DNA of 64,000 bases from the NCBI GenBank assembly GCA_015832175.1, contig WJXW01000008.1:248001-312000 (forward strand). Direction: 5' to 3'. The position numbers and the translations under genes were made by a program. Source of the DNA: Paraphaeosphaeria minitans (taxonomy: Eukaryota > Ascomycota > Dothideomycetes > Pleosporales > Didymosphaeriaceae). Below, piece after piece: positions 22,290 to 32,721 of the stretch. Below the pieces are notes generated by a model, which saw only the letters and a program-made list of their open reading frames with translations, searched no databases and was not told the origin of the DNA. The stretch's first letter is position 1; each line of letters opens with the position of its first letter.

Positions 22290-23303
22290 AACGTTTATAC
22301 TAGGTAGATATTCGAGGATAAGAAATCAAAGTTCTACCTGCATTGATGGTTTCTTCACAACTTGCACATGGAGATTTGGAGGGATGAACGCTTTTTCGAC
22401 GTCAAGGGTTTGGACCGTTGATTCTATGATTGTGAATCAAGGCGAATGTGCGTTTGCTTTGATGAGTAGCAAAAATGTTTAGTTCTTTATTACTTTCATT
22501 ATTTCTAGCCTGGCTGTAGAAGTTGACGGGAATACACGCAAATCGGAGAATAAAGAACTATCAAGGTGTAGGTATGCTGCATACCTAAGCGAAGGCCGCA
22601 TTGGGCAAGTGAATACGAATGCGATTTGGCATGTAGGCAGCCAATCAAGTGATGCATACCACGAGCATCGCGACAATCCCCCACCTCCCTCACACCCATA
22701 CTCAACGTGACACAACAACCACACAGGCTGCGGGATCCAGATTGCGCAGCTGTCTCAAGCTTCAGGCACCAACAGCGCCAATGCAGCTTGCCGATATCGA
22801 GCACTTTAGCTACCTATACCTACCAAGTGCTCGAGGCATGCCCAAAAAGCCCCCGCCAAATTCAGCGGCGGTGCGATACTAGTCTGTCCCAGAAGGCTAC
22901 CATCGGCTCCTACAGAAGCAGGGCCCAGAGCAATCGGGCCCGGATCATTATTCCATTATCGAAAGATCTAGCGCACTACACGTGTCATCCGCTGGGGAGT
23001 GTGCCGCAAGCTAAACACGGCGCTATGCGAATCGGCTGCCCGCCCGTTGTAGGACTGCTTATCGGGATGGGCCTGCGAGGGGTCACGGAGCGTCTACGGT
23101 GTCTACGGTGTCTACGGAAGCACCGATCTCGCTGGAGAGTCAGGTGCGGGGTTGTCGCTTTGAGGTGCCCGTGGGTGGCTGGGTGGGGTATACAGCGACT
23201 ACATGAGGATGGCTATCTCATGGTGAGGTTGTTGTTCTCCAAGCTGTCTTGCTCACTGAAAGGTTCTTCACTCTTCTACCGAGAGACTCTTTCTTGAGCA
23301 ACG
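22290..23303. other. intergenic; upstream region of proline dehydrogenase
   Basis: About 1 kb without a supported gene. It contains ACCTA-type words (about 22291, 22566, 22808) and a short triplicated GTCTACGGT block at about 23092-23117. The proximal part must act as promoter for proline dehydrogenase. Confidence 0.4.
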
Positions 23304-24834
23304 ATGCTACCACACCGTATCGGGACTGTAACTTCAAGGAGACTACCAAAGGATGGCTTCGCCACTGTATCTTACCTCCAGGTACGGTGGCACACAGGTG
23401 TCATTCCGTCGTCGAGGAGCGTCGGAGCAACCACACATATGAACAATGATACGGCAAAGACACCATGCACAACTAAAGTACTGCCTCCAGAGGCTGCAGC
23501 ATCAGACGCACCACTGTAAGTTTCCATGGCCCCTCCTCTCCGTCTGCACAGGCATGGAAAGCAACATGAACGTCCCTACTAACTCCCTCGTCAGAGCTAA
23601 GATGCCACTCGAGATGCTCCTCCGATCTTTTTTCATTGCAACCATATCTTCCAAGAAGTTCCTTTTGATACCCGCACTGAAATTACTGTCCTTCTTTTCG
23701 AAACCGGGGCGGAGCTACCTTTTCAACGTGGACCGGAACCCCGTCCTCCACGGAATCCTCAAGAAGACTTTCTACAACCAGTTCTGCGCCGGCGAGTCGA
23801 AGCAGGAGACCAAGGCATGCTGCAAGTCGTTGACCGATCTCGGTTTCAAGGGGATCATCCTCACGTTCGCCAAGGAAATGGTGTTTGACCACAGGAACAA
23901 AGCACCAGAAGCCCCCGCTGAGCAAGCAGCAAAAGCAGAGACTGCAGCAACACACGACCCGGTGGTAGAAGAGTGGCGCGTAGGCACGCTCGCCACGGTC
24001 GACATGATCGAGAAAGGCGACATCCTTGCCCTCAAGACCACCGGCGGCGGGCCCGCCGTAGGAGAGGCGTTCCACAGAGGCGAGCTGCCTCCGCAGCAAA
24101 TGATGGATGCGCTGGACGAGATCGCGACCAAGTGCAAAGAGCGCGGCATCCAGATCATCGTCGACGCAGAATCGCAGTATTTCCAAAAGGGCATCGCACG
24201 CACATCGCTCGAGCTGATGCGCAAGTTCAACCGCGAGCCCACGGTCGTCATCTACAACACGTACCAGGCGTACCTCAAGAACCAGCCCAAGTACCTGCAG
24301 CAGCACCTCGCCGAGGCCGAAAAGGACGGCTTCACGCTGGGCTTGAAGCTCGTCCGGGGCGCCTACATCTTGTCAGACGACCGAGCTCTGATCCACGACA
24401 CGAAAGAGGACACCGACGCCGCGTACAACGGCATCGTCGAGGGCGCTCTCCACCAGAAGCTCTGGGACTTTGGTGTCTCGCGCCCGTTCCCGGCGACCAA
24501 CCTGTTCCTGGCCAGCCACAACAAGCACAGCCTCATCACGGCACAGCGGCTGCAGGCGCAGCGGGAGAGTGACGGCTTGCCCACTGTGCCGATTGCGTTC
24601 GCGCAGCTGCACGGCATGTCTGACGAAGTTGGCTTTTCGCTGCTGAAGGAACAGTGTGCGGATGGGAAGGCGCCCGATGTGTTCAAGTGCTCGACATGGG
24701 GCAGCATGGGGGACTGCGTGGCGTACCTTTTGCGGAGGGCGGTGGAGAATAGGGATGCGGTGTTGAGGACCAAGGATGAGTTCAATGCGTTGAAGAAGGA
24801 GGTTTGGAAACGGCTGGGCTTCGGACGGTCGTAG
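23304..24834 (+). CDS. prnD: proline dehydrogenase (PRODH), mitochondrial
   Basis: FAD-dependent proline (or hydroxyproline) dehydrogenase, 483 residues, inner mitochondrial membrane; oxidises L-proline to P5C and passes electrons to the respiratory chain. Exons 23304-23515 and 23595-24834; the 79-nt intron joins ASDAPL to AKMPLEMLLRSFF. The leader (MLPHRIGTVTSRRLPKDGF) is basic and mitochondrial-like. Barrel motifs: IIVDAESQ, LGLKLVRGAY (Arg about 325), NLFLASHN, FAQLHGMSDEVGF, GDCVAYLLRRAVENRD. A roughly 30-residue Ala/Glu-rich insert (APEAPAEQAAKAE) lies before the barrel, as in other fungal enzymes. In a cluster with an aminotransferase and a HOGA-type aldolase, it may prefer 4-hydroxyproline. 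The symbol is by family only. Confidence 0.93.
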
Positions 24835-25416
24835 GGATTGCATTTCACGAGTTTTACGAATGAGCATGGATGGAGTCGGACCATTGATTGATTGATTGAT
24901 AAGCTTCTTTATTTGGATGAGATGTGATTTGCAGTGTTTTCTTGTTTCTTGGGGAAGAAAATTTGAGCTGTGGACGGAGACCGCGTACTGCAGGCCGTGC
25001 TCGCAGGATAGGATAAATCGAATGCATGGAGATCAACTCTTTTGTCATCTCAGGGGGCGGTGAGTGATCCTGGACCATGTGATTGCTACAAGCGCTCAAA
25101 GTGAGGACTTCCCTAGGCTGCTCAAACGATACCCACCTTCATAGAGATGGCGGTCTATCCATTCGTACATACTATTGATGTAATGTCACCGTGATTATTG
25201 TTCGATGGTGGAATTGAGCGATAGGTAGTGACATAGCGCCATGTGGGGGAGGGACACCCAATCGGCGTGGCAGCCGTTGCGACTTCGGCCCAAGGAGAGC
25301 ATACCCAACATCGACTCGCAACAGCTGCCACGGACAAAACGCACCACCAACATCCCCGAAGGAACACGTAGCCCTCTTAGTCGAGAAGATCGAACCACGG
25401 ACAAAAAAAACGCAGC
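24835..25416. other. intergenic; upstream of P5C reductase
   Basis: 582 bp. It has a short TTGATTGATTGATTGAT microsatellite at about 24883-24899 just after the proline dehydrogenase stop. No gene is supported. The distal part must carry the P5C reductase promoter. Confidence 0.45.
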
Positions 25417-26431
25417 ATGGCTGACACCACTCTATGCATTCTTGGCTGCGGTGAGCAGGGAGACCCTCAACGGCAGCACAGTGACCTGACAAGCAAATCC
25501 AGGCAATCTGGGGACACCGATATTGAGTAGTTTGATGGGAGCACCCGACGGTTCGGGGATCCAATTCACACACTTCATAGCCTGCGTGCACAGTGCCGCG
25601 TCGGTAGAACGGTTAGCAAAGCGCTTCCCCAAGGAGAAGGAGTCCGGAAAACTAGTCATTTCTCGAGGTCAAAACGCCAAAGCAGTCTCCGATGCCTCCG
25701 TTACAATCCTCGGCGTGGACCCCGCAGACGTCGAAGCCACGCTCAAAGAGGACGGCGTCGCGGTAGCCCTCAAAGGCAAACTCGTCATCAGCATCGCAGC
25801 CGGCTGGGCGCGCGAAACGCTCGAAAAGGTCATCTCGTCGGCGCAAGGCAGTCCCTTGTCCTCCTCCTCCTCCTCTTCCTCGTCCCCTTCCTCCAGCGCA
25901 GACGCAAAAACCTGGGTCCTCCGCACCCTCCCCAACGTCGCCGCCCAAGTCTCCCAATCCCTCACTGCCCTCGAAGACCCCGCCCCAGACACCCCAGACG
26001 CGCACCTCCAGACCTGCCGCGCCATCTTCAACCAGGTCGGCCGCACCGTGCAGCTCGCGCCCAAGCTCATGGGCCCGGCGTCGGCCATCGGCGGCTCCAC
26101 GCCCGCCTTCTGGGCTGTCATCTGCGACGCCTTGGTCGACGCGTCGGTCGCGGTGGGCGTGCCCAGGACGGCGGCGCAGGAGATGATCTACCAGAGCATG
26201 CGGGGCTCGGCGGCGATGCTGCAGAGCGGGATCCAGCCCGGGGAGCTGCGGGACATGGGGACGAGTCCGGAGGGGTGCACGATTGGGGGGATCATGGTTT
26301 TGGAGGAGAATGGGGTGAGGGGGGCGTTGGGGAAGGCGTTGAGGGAGGCGGTGACGCTGGCGAGGTTGATGGGGAGCGAGAGGGAGGGGTTGCATGTTAA
26401 TGATACGAGGGAAAATACGGGGAGACAGTGA
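25417..26431 (+). CDS. pyrroline-5-carboxylate reductase (ProC family)
   Basis: NAD(P)H-dependent reductase, 320 residues, converting P5C (or 3-hydroxy-P5C) to proline (or hydroxyproline). Exons 25417-25450 and 25503-26431; the 52-nt intron falls inside the nucleotide-binding turn, CILGCG/NLGTPILSS. A Ser-rich linker (poly-Ser near residue 135) interrupts the Rossmann domain. The dimerisation domain has GPASAIGGSTPAFW, an AAQEMIYQSMRGSA helix and the signature GTSPEGCTIGGIMVLEENGVRGAL. It has no organelle signal, so cytosolic. A biosynthetic enzyme beside PRODH and P5CDH is unexpected; it may recycle P5C, act on the hydroxylated imine, or reduce pyrroline-2-carboxylate. Confidence 0.9.
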
Positions 26432-27115
26432 GGGGGTGGGAGTGCGCTGGGGTGGGACAGATTGGAAAGAGGAGAGGCTTGCTGAGGTCGACGTTGAGCT
26501 GCGTTACCTACTCGCCCGCTGGCTCTTGTTGCGAGACACTTTCGGCCATGCGGGCTATCAAACCGCCCGATGCAGTAGGTTAGGGGAGCATCGATGGCGG
26601 TGGGGACCTAAGCTCACTGCCAGACGGCCGGGGACTGAGACCGAGCTCTCTGACCTGGCAATTCTGAAAAGCGTCGATGTTTGCAGGTGGCAGCCGACAC
26701 TGCCGGCATGGCCTTGAGTACACCCGCTACATCAGAGGATCTTGAGAAGCGGGTATAAATGTACACTGTATTCGGCACACGGCACGAGACTCTGGACCGC
26801 GTGAAGCATCCTCAGAAAGTACATGTGTTGGCAATCATCCAGGACGGAAAACATCCCAGCTGCGAGTCAATCTCATCAACTTTTGTATCATTGAGAAGAA
26901 TTAGATGCACAACCCCACGCCAGAGCAAATGCGAAGTGAGCACTAGAAACAGACGCCTGGAAATGCCAAACCACGCAATACAGCCAGCGAACTCCACTCA
27001 ATCCAAGTAGTCGAAATAAACAAGATGTCAGCACCGACGAGCTCGGCTATGCAGAACTATGTAGCACAATGCGATGAAAACCATCGAAAACAATCCATCG
27101 TACACTCGGCAAGCA
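26432..27115. other. convergent intergenic region
   Basis: 684 bp between the stops of P5C reductase (+) and CDF copy 2 (-). No open frame resembles a known family, and no repeats were recognised. Confidence 0.5.
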
Positions 27116-28492
27116 TTACTCGTTCTCCGCCGCATGTCCGGTCGGCCCCTGGCTCGTGTAGTCCATCGTCACAAACGCGCGATCCACCTCTCCCAACCCC
27201 TCGGCACAATACTGCAGCGTCTCGGCAATGTCGTGGCACTTCCTCAACGGCGCCTTGGGGTCCATCAGCACGTCCATCTCAACCCACACACCGTCGCCCG
27301 CGTGGTAGCTCTTGATGCTCTTGTACCCCTCGACGAGCGGCGCAAACCGCCAGGCCATGAACATCATCTTGCGCGCGGTGCGGTCGTCGGCGGCTTGGCC
27401 GGATAAGCGGGTCACGTTCTCGAGCATGGTGCCGGCCCAGTCGTAGATGATGAAGAGGGAGAGGAGGGAGGCGCCGACGGGGTCGAGCCACCAGATGTCG
27501 GCCTGGGCACCGATGAGCGGGAAGGCGAGGGAGAGGGTGTTGAAGTAGACGTCTGTTTTGCAGTCCTGCGCGAGGGCCTGGACTTGCGTCGTCTTGATGC
27601 GCGCGCAGCCGAACCAGATAGTGCCTTTTACGACGATGGTGGCCACCATGGAGCTGATTGCCGCCGGCGGGAGCGTGGCCGTGGTGTGGTCGCCTGAGGG
27701 GAGCAGCTTGGACACCGATTCCTGCAAGATCTGGAGGAAGGAGACGATCATGATGATGGAGAAGGCAAGGATGCCGATGGGCTCCAGACGACGACGCCCG
27801 ACGGGGAAGCGCGCTTTCAGGCGATCGAGTTTCCAGCCTACAAGGCGGTTGGTGGACCATATGATGATGGTGCAGAGGAGATCGAGGGCGGAGTCGACGA
27901 GCGAGGCGATGAGGGAGAGCGAGTTGGACCAGATGGCTGCGATGGCTTTGGCGGCAAGGAGGAGGATGTTAACAATGACGTTGATGTTGATGGCCCATTT
28001 GACGTTTCTGGCGGATTTCCGGCGGCGCTCGCGTTCTTCGTCGGGCAGGAAGCATTCTACGCGGTCTTGGCTCAAGCCCAGAGGACCTCGGTCTTCTGCA
28101 ACCCCGTCATGGTCTAGGTCTCGCGGGTTCATGCTGTCCAGGACATCATCGGCGAGCGCGGAAACCATGGAGTCGACTTCAAGCCAGTCATCGAGGCGCG
28201 TGTTCTGGTCTTTGTAAAAACTGCGGAGCTTCTTGTTGCTGATCTTCTTCAGCTCTTCGTCACTTTTCCTGAACTTTTCAAGCGCATTACTGTCTACGTT
28301 TTCTAGGAGTTGCTTCTTCAGGTCAACTGCGTGCTGTTTGGTCATGGTAGCATCGATGGCATCGCGGAATCGCTGTCGCGGATGTGGCGTGTAAGGATTC
28401 CCATTGCCATTTTCCAAGTCTAGATGTCGATATTGCTGCTGGTCGCGTCCTGAGGTGCTGCGGAGCAAGTCTCTATGTCTTGAAGCAACCAT
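27116..28492 (-). CDS. CDF family cation efflux transporter, Mn-type (copy 2)
   Basis: 458 residues, single exon. Same family and architecture as the gene at 5365-7136 but with a shorter N-terminus. The N-terminal half is charged and cytosolic (ELKKISNKKLRSFYKDQN, as in other fungal Mn-CDFs). Six membrane helices carry DSALD in TM2 and DCKTD in TM5, the DxxxD/DxxxD pattern of Mn-CDFs, plus GRRRLEPIGILAFS. The C-terminal domain ends with HDIAETLQYCAEGLGEVDRAFVTMDYT. The ending resembles the spliced end of copy 1 but here lacks the intron. Probably a vacuolar, Golgi or ER manganese/proton exchanger. Confidence 0.9.
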   Translation of the reverse strand: MVASRHRDLLRSTSGRDQQQYRHLDLENGNGNPYTPHPRQRFRDAIDATMTKQHAVDLKKQLLENVDSNALEKFRKSDEELKKISNKKLRSFYKDQNTRLDDWLEVDSMVSALADDVLDSMNPRDLDHDGVAEDRGPLGLSQDRVECFLPDEERERRRKSARNVKWAININVIVNILLLAAKAIAAIWSNSLSLIASLVDSALDLLCTIIIWSTNRLVGWKLDRLKARFPVGRRRLEPIGILAFSIIMIVSFLQILQESVSKLLPSGDHTTATLPPAAISSMVATIVVKGTIWFGCARIKTTQVQALAQDCKTDVYFNTLSLAFPLIGAQADIWWLDPVGASLLSLFIIYDWAGTMLENVTRLSGQAADDRTARKMMFMAWRFAPLVEGYKSIKSYHAGDGVWVEMDVLMDPKAPLRKCHDIAETLQYCAEGLGEVDRAFVTMDYTSQGPTGHAAENE

Positions 28493-31167
28493 GCTAACTG
28501 AGGTGTAGGTGCGATATCCTGATGTGGTACGGACGGCCGACTACGATGTGTGACTGCTGAAGAGAAAAGAAGGAACACCGTCATGATGAAAAGACAAGAT
28601 GATGATGTAGGCAGCGGCATATGACGATCCGGGGTAAGAGTGCCGATACCCGCACCGTTAGAGGTGTGAGCTTGTTTGAGTGAGGAAGAACTTGGCAGGC
28701 ACCAGATGGGATGACGTCACCATATCCGAACGCGAATCGCGCCGTCACGTGCGGCATGAGCGACGTTGCGACTGTCGATCCACTGCTGCATGTCCCTTGA
28801 GCTCATATCAACGCGAGGCTTGTGTTAGGCACTTCACGAAAATTGCATCTCGGTATGTAGTTTCTCAATTTAGAGGGTAGGAGGTTCCATTGTGGAAGGC
28901 GTGCAGACTGCTAGGTCGAGTAAGAAAAATCACAGCCAGAGTGCATGCAATACTGATGCATACACATCCCTGGAGAAACCCCCGGTTGGCATTTGTTACA
29001 AGCACAAGTGCTGGCAGTTCTGAAACCTAAAAAAAAGTCCCATGATCAATCGATTATTGTATCCAGAAGAAGGTTCTGGTCCGCTTTACACAATTCGAAT
29101 TCGTTCCACAAATGCCCACACTGGTCGCAATGCGATTCGCAAAACACAAACTACAGCATCTAGTTCGAAGTGCTAGTCCGTTACATTACGTCTAGGGGAG
29201 CAAGCAGTGTTCAAGCCTTTCAGCTTATACTAAGTGCACAGCTGCTCGTACCAAGCCTTAAAACAATGCGCACCGGATACTTGTAACTACCGCTCTAACT
29301 CACTCTCCAAAAAGAGCTCATCAAGGAAAATCAAGCTCAAAGCTTGATATAAAGGTCTTCCCAGATCATCCAAGGTAAGCTGCGATTCTCACATTCGCTT
29401 GAAAAAAGGAAGGCCAGCAACAGCATTTGTCTTTCCCCCAGACGGCAGCCTCGAAAACCCATAATAAACAGTGTACCTTTCGCCTAAATGCAACGATCGC
29501 ACGACACCGGTACTTTCGTGAACAGTATCTGTCTGGAGCGAGGGCGGTGGGCTCGAGACCTCTGGGATACAGCTATCGTCCTCTCCCCTAACGATAGGGC
29601 GGGTCGAGCCGCGGGTGCTATCTAATGGCGGGCTCGGGATACAGCTATCATCAGCATTGACCGCGGTGACGTGCAGTCAATTGATCGAGGTAGAGCTGGG
29701 AAAGCGGCAGTAATAATCAGCGGATTCTGAAGCGCATACTGCATAGAACGAACCTGCAGTATCTAATATATCGGATTGAGGAATGATAGACTATAATTGG
29801 ACGGATTCCAAGAGTCGCGATAGTAAAGCGGTTTATGTGCGCGTGTGGTTAAGCGCTAAGCCCGATTCGGTGAACTCTCCCTATCTGGTGAAAGAGTAGG
29901 CTGGGACGTGGATTTCCCTCTGCGTGCGTTTCGACACGTATATACGCTTGTTTCAAGGGCCGCGTTCATAAATAGTTGCGAATCTACGTAATCGTATCAG
30001 GAATCTAGCGCGTACAAGTTCTTAACTTTAGTAGAGCTGCGGCATTGAGAGCTACGTTATTAATCAGAAGCGCAATCTCTAAGAGTTGTTGGCAATAGAA
30101 TCAGCTTGCGTTCAGTTATACTCAACTGCAATACGTATGAAGTTCTGATGCCTCTCAAATACTACCAAGGCTCTGGCCCCATATTTGACATCTGAACATG
30201 CGCCGTGGTCCCTACTTACAGAAAATGGCCCCAGCTTGGCGTGTCAGGGAACCTACCTGCTAAGAGAACTTGTGTCGATAGGTAAATGGGTGTTTACGTC
30301 TCCTAGACATATCCATGCATGTGCGAGGCAAGGACTAGATAGACCACAAGTCGCAGCACGTGTACCATCAGTCAAGTCAAGCTAACCAAAAAGGCCAACA
30401 CATAAGAGAACACTTCTCAAGCATATCTATATTGCCTGTACTCTTTATCTCGCATGCATAACCAGGTCTTACAACTTTAAACTAGAATCGTACATTCTCG
30501 TGCTCTCTTCGAAATTTGTTTTGGTATCTCCATCCCGCTTGAAACGTTTCCCCGAAGTGCGCTTTCCGAGGTACCAGCTACGCGCGACACCCACCATTGC
30601 AACGCATCCATCACATGCAGGTCTTTCTCTTTCCCTCTCTTTCTCTTTTGGTCCTATCCTTATCTGAATAAAGCTAAGAGGGTGAGGTAGACAGATGTGG
30701 ACAGCCGCTTATCGCCCAGATCGCCAAAACGACAGACGAGAACGGACAGACTGTTATCTCCGGAAACAGTGATGATGGGATGGAGTCATCGTATTGTATG
30801 CAAAAGACTGTGCACAGTATGAATCCGTATGCCCCTAGCCGACAGCTCAGCAGTAAACGCCCTAAAAACATCATAGCATGTGTGGAATGTTTATAAGCCA
30901 AAGAGAATTCGTTTAAGAGAAATCAACATGTGCATCCCGTCTGTATTCTGTACACGTAGTTTACAAAGTCTCGTACATGTTGTTAGAGAAAGGACTGCGG
31001 GACATGTGTTTGGCAGGTGTGCCAGCCATGGCGCGCTAGTGTGTACATGACCGTCCCCACGGCTAAATAATACATCGCTCGTACACTGTTCGACGCGTCG
31101 ACCAGAAGCAAGGCCTCGGCGACTGGCTGTCGATCAAGCTAAAGCGAGGTTCACATTAGTCGCTCTA
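28493..31167. other. gene-poor right flank of the island
   Basis: About 2.7 kb without a supported gene. The first few hundred bases hold the CDF promoter. From about 28900 to 30900 the sequence is AT-richer and stops are frequent in every frame. A short direct repeat (GGGATACAGCTATC) occurs at about 29557 and 29638. No transposase motif or RNA gene was recognised. Its character is similar to the left flank at 1-2.5 kb. Confidence 0.45.
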
Positions 31168-32518
31168 CTATGAAGGTGCCAGCCGTCCTACTGAACGCAA
31201 GCCCATTGCTTGCTTCACCCTCTGGATAGTCAGACCGGAAAGGGATCCCACGGTTCGCCCACTGCTCCATCTCTCCGTGTTAACATCGTCCTGCGACCGC
31301 GCCATCTGCTCTTTATAGCGCTCCCGTATCGGGTCGAGGTGGTCGGCAACCGCGGTCGCGACCTCCTCTTTCAGGGCTCGCATGCTGACATCCGCAAAAT
31401 CACGCGCAATGGCCTCGGGAGATTCGTATTTGCTTTGGTCCATGTAGTACATGATGTCTAGCAAATTGGAGACGCCGGGTCGCAGTTCGCGGTCGTACGA
31501 GATGCCGGGCGTGGAATCGGTGAGGGCGGCTTTGAACTTGGCTTGGATCTGCTCGCGGGTGTCGGTGATCAGGATGCGCGACCGTTCGTCCGGATCCGAC
31601 TTTGACATCTTCTTGGTCGGGTCTTGGAGCGACATGACACGCTTGGCAGGAGAGAGAATCGTCCGCGGTATATTGAAGCCTCTAAAAGCGTCCTGATCTG
31701 TCGGGTCGGCGTGCGGTCTGGCATATACATGGTTGAAGCTACGCGCAAGCTCGCGGGTGAACTCGAGGTGCTGCGCTTGATCCTCACCAACGGGGACGTG
31801 GGTTGCATTGTACAGGAGGACATCGGCGGCTTGGAGGACAGGGTAGGAGAAGAGGCCGAGCTTGAGGCCGGGCTTGTTGGGGGCAGAGTCCAGAGGGTCC
31901 GCATCGTCGGCCACACCGGCTTTGCTCTGCGGACAGTCAGCTGAGCGCCCATCGTGGAGTCGGAAGGATGTAGTTCACCTTCCATTGTGTCATCCGTCCC
32001 AGGTAACCCATGCTCGCGTGGCAGCTCAAGAGCCACATGAGCTCGGTATGGGCAACGTTGGCGCTCTGCATGAATATCAAGCTCTTCTTGGGATCCAATC
32101 CGATGGCCAGCAACGACGCATACGTCTCGTCCTTTTGGCGAAGCAGCGCGTGCGGGTCCTGGGGAACGGTGATGGCATGTAGATCCACGATGGAAAAGTA
32201 TCGCTTGTCGTCCTTGAGGCCTTCATCTTGCAGCTTGACCCATCCGCGCAGCGCCCCAAGATAATTGCCCAGATGCGGAACACCCGTGGGCTGGATACCA
32301 GAGAAGATGATTCTCGGATTTCTCTTCCATTTCTTAGCCCTGATAGAAGTACCATAGGGAGGAGCACGGTCTGAAGGAGCTTCGGGCGCGTCGTAGTTGT
32401 CGAAATACTGGGAAAGCGCAGCCGTCGACTCGGCACGGCGAGACGCGGAATTGGGCGGCCATGGGAGCGATTGGATCCTCCGCCAGGCGCGCGGTGACTG
32501 TCGTGAGAGCATCGACAT
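31168..32518 (-). CDS. tryptophanyl-tRNA synthetase, mitochondrial
   Basis: Class I aminoacyl-tRNA synthetase charging mitochondrial tRNA-Trp, 432 residues, bacterial-type length. Exons 32518-31979 and 31926-31168; the 52-nt intron joins GYLGRMTQWK to SKAGVADDADPL. The N-terminus MSMLSRQSPRAWRRIQSLPW is a basic mitochondrial leader; further in-frame ATGs at 32578 and 32638 are possible but add Gly/Pro-rich sequence. Rossmann motifs: FSGIQPTGVPHLGNYLGA (HIGH box, HLGN) and KKMSKSDPD (KMSKS). VPVGEDQAQHLEFTRELA is the usual TrpRS segment. Divergent from the BAR-protein gene with a 203-bp gap. Confidence 0.93.
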
Positions 32519-32721
32519 GGGCGTTGCAGTGTTGGTAAAGTCACGGCCACTAGGTACCGGGCAGCGCGGCTTCGTCATTCGTGGCGCAGGCCGCCCAGGA
32601 ACCTCACAACCACCACCGCCACCACTATCACACCTCACAGAGTGCTTCTCTTTTCCGCGCAGAGCGACCCGCCACTTATATACCCTGATAGTTACTACGT
32701 GCCTGGTGCCACCCCTACGCC
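32519..32721. promoter_or_regulatory. short bidirectional promoter, TrpRS / RVS161
   Basis: Only 203 bp separate the two divergent start codons, so the promoters must overlap. No specific element was recognised. Confidence 0.45.

Noticed and set aside
8145..26431. Secondary-metabolite biosynthetic cluster
   Set aside because: A regulator, transporter and oxidase are present, but there is no polyketide synthase, peptide synthetase, terpene cyclase or P450; the enzymes form a catabolic route.
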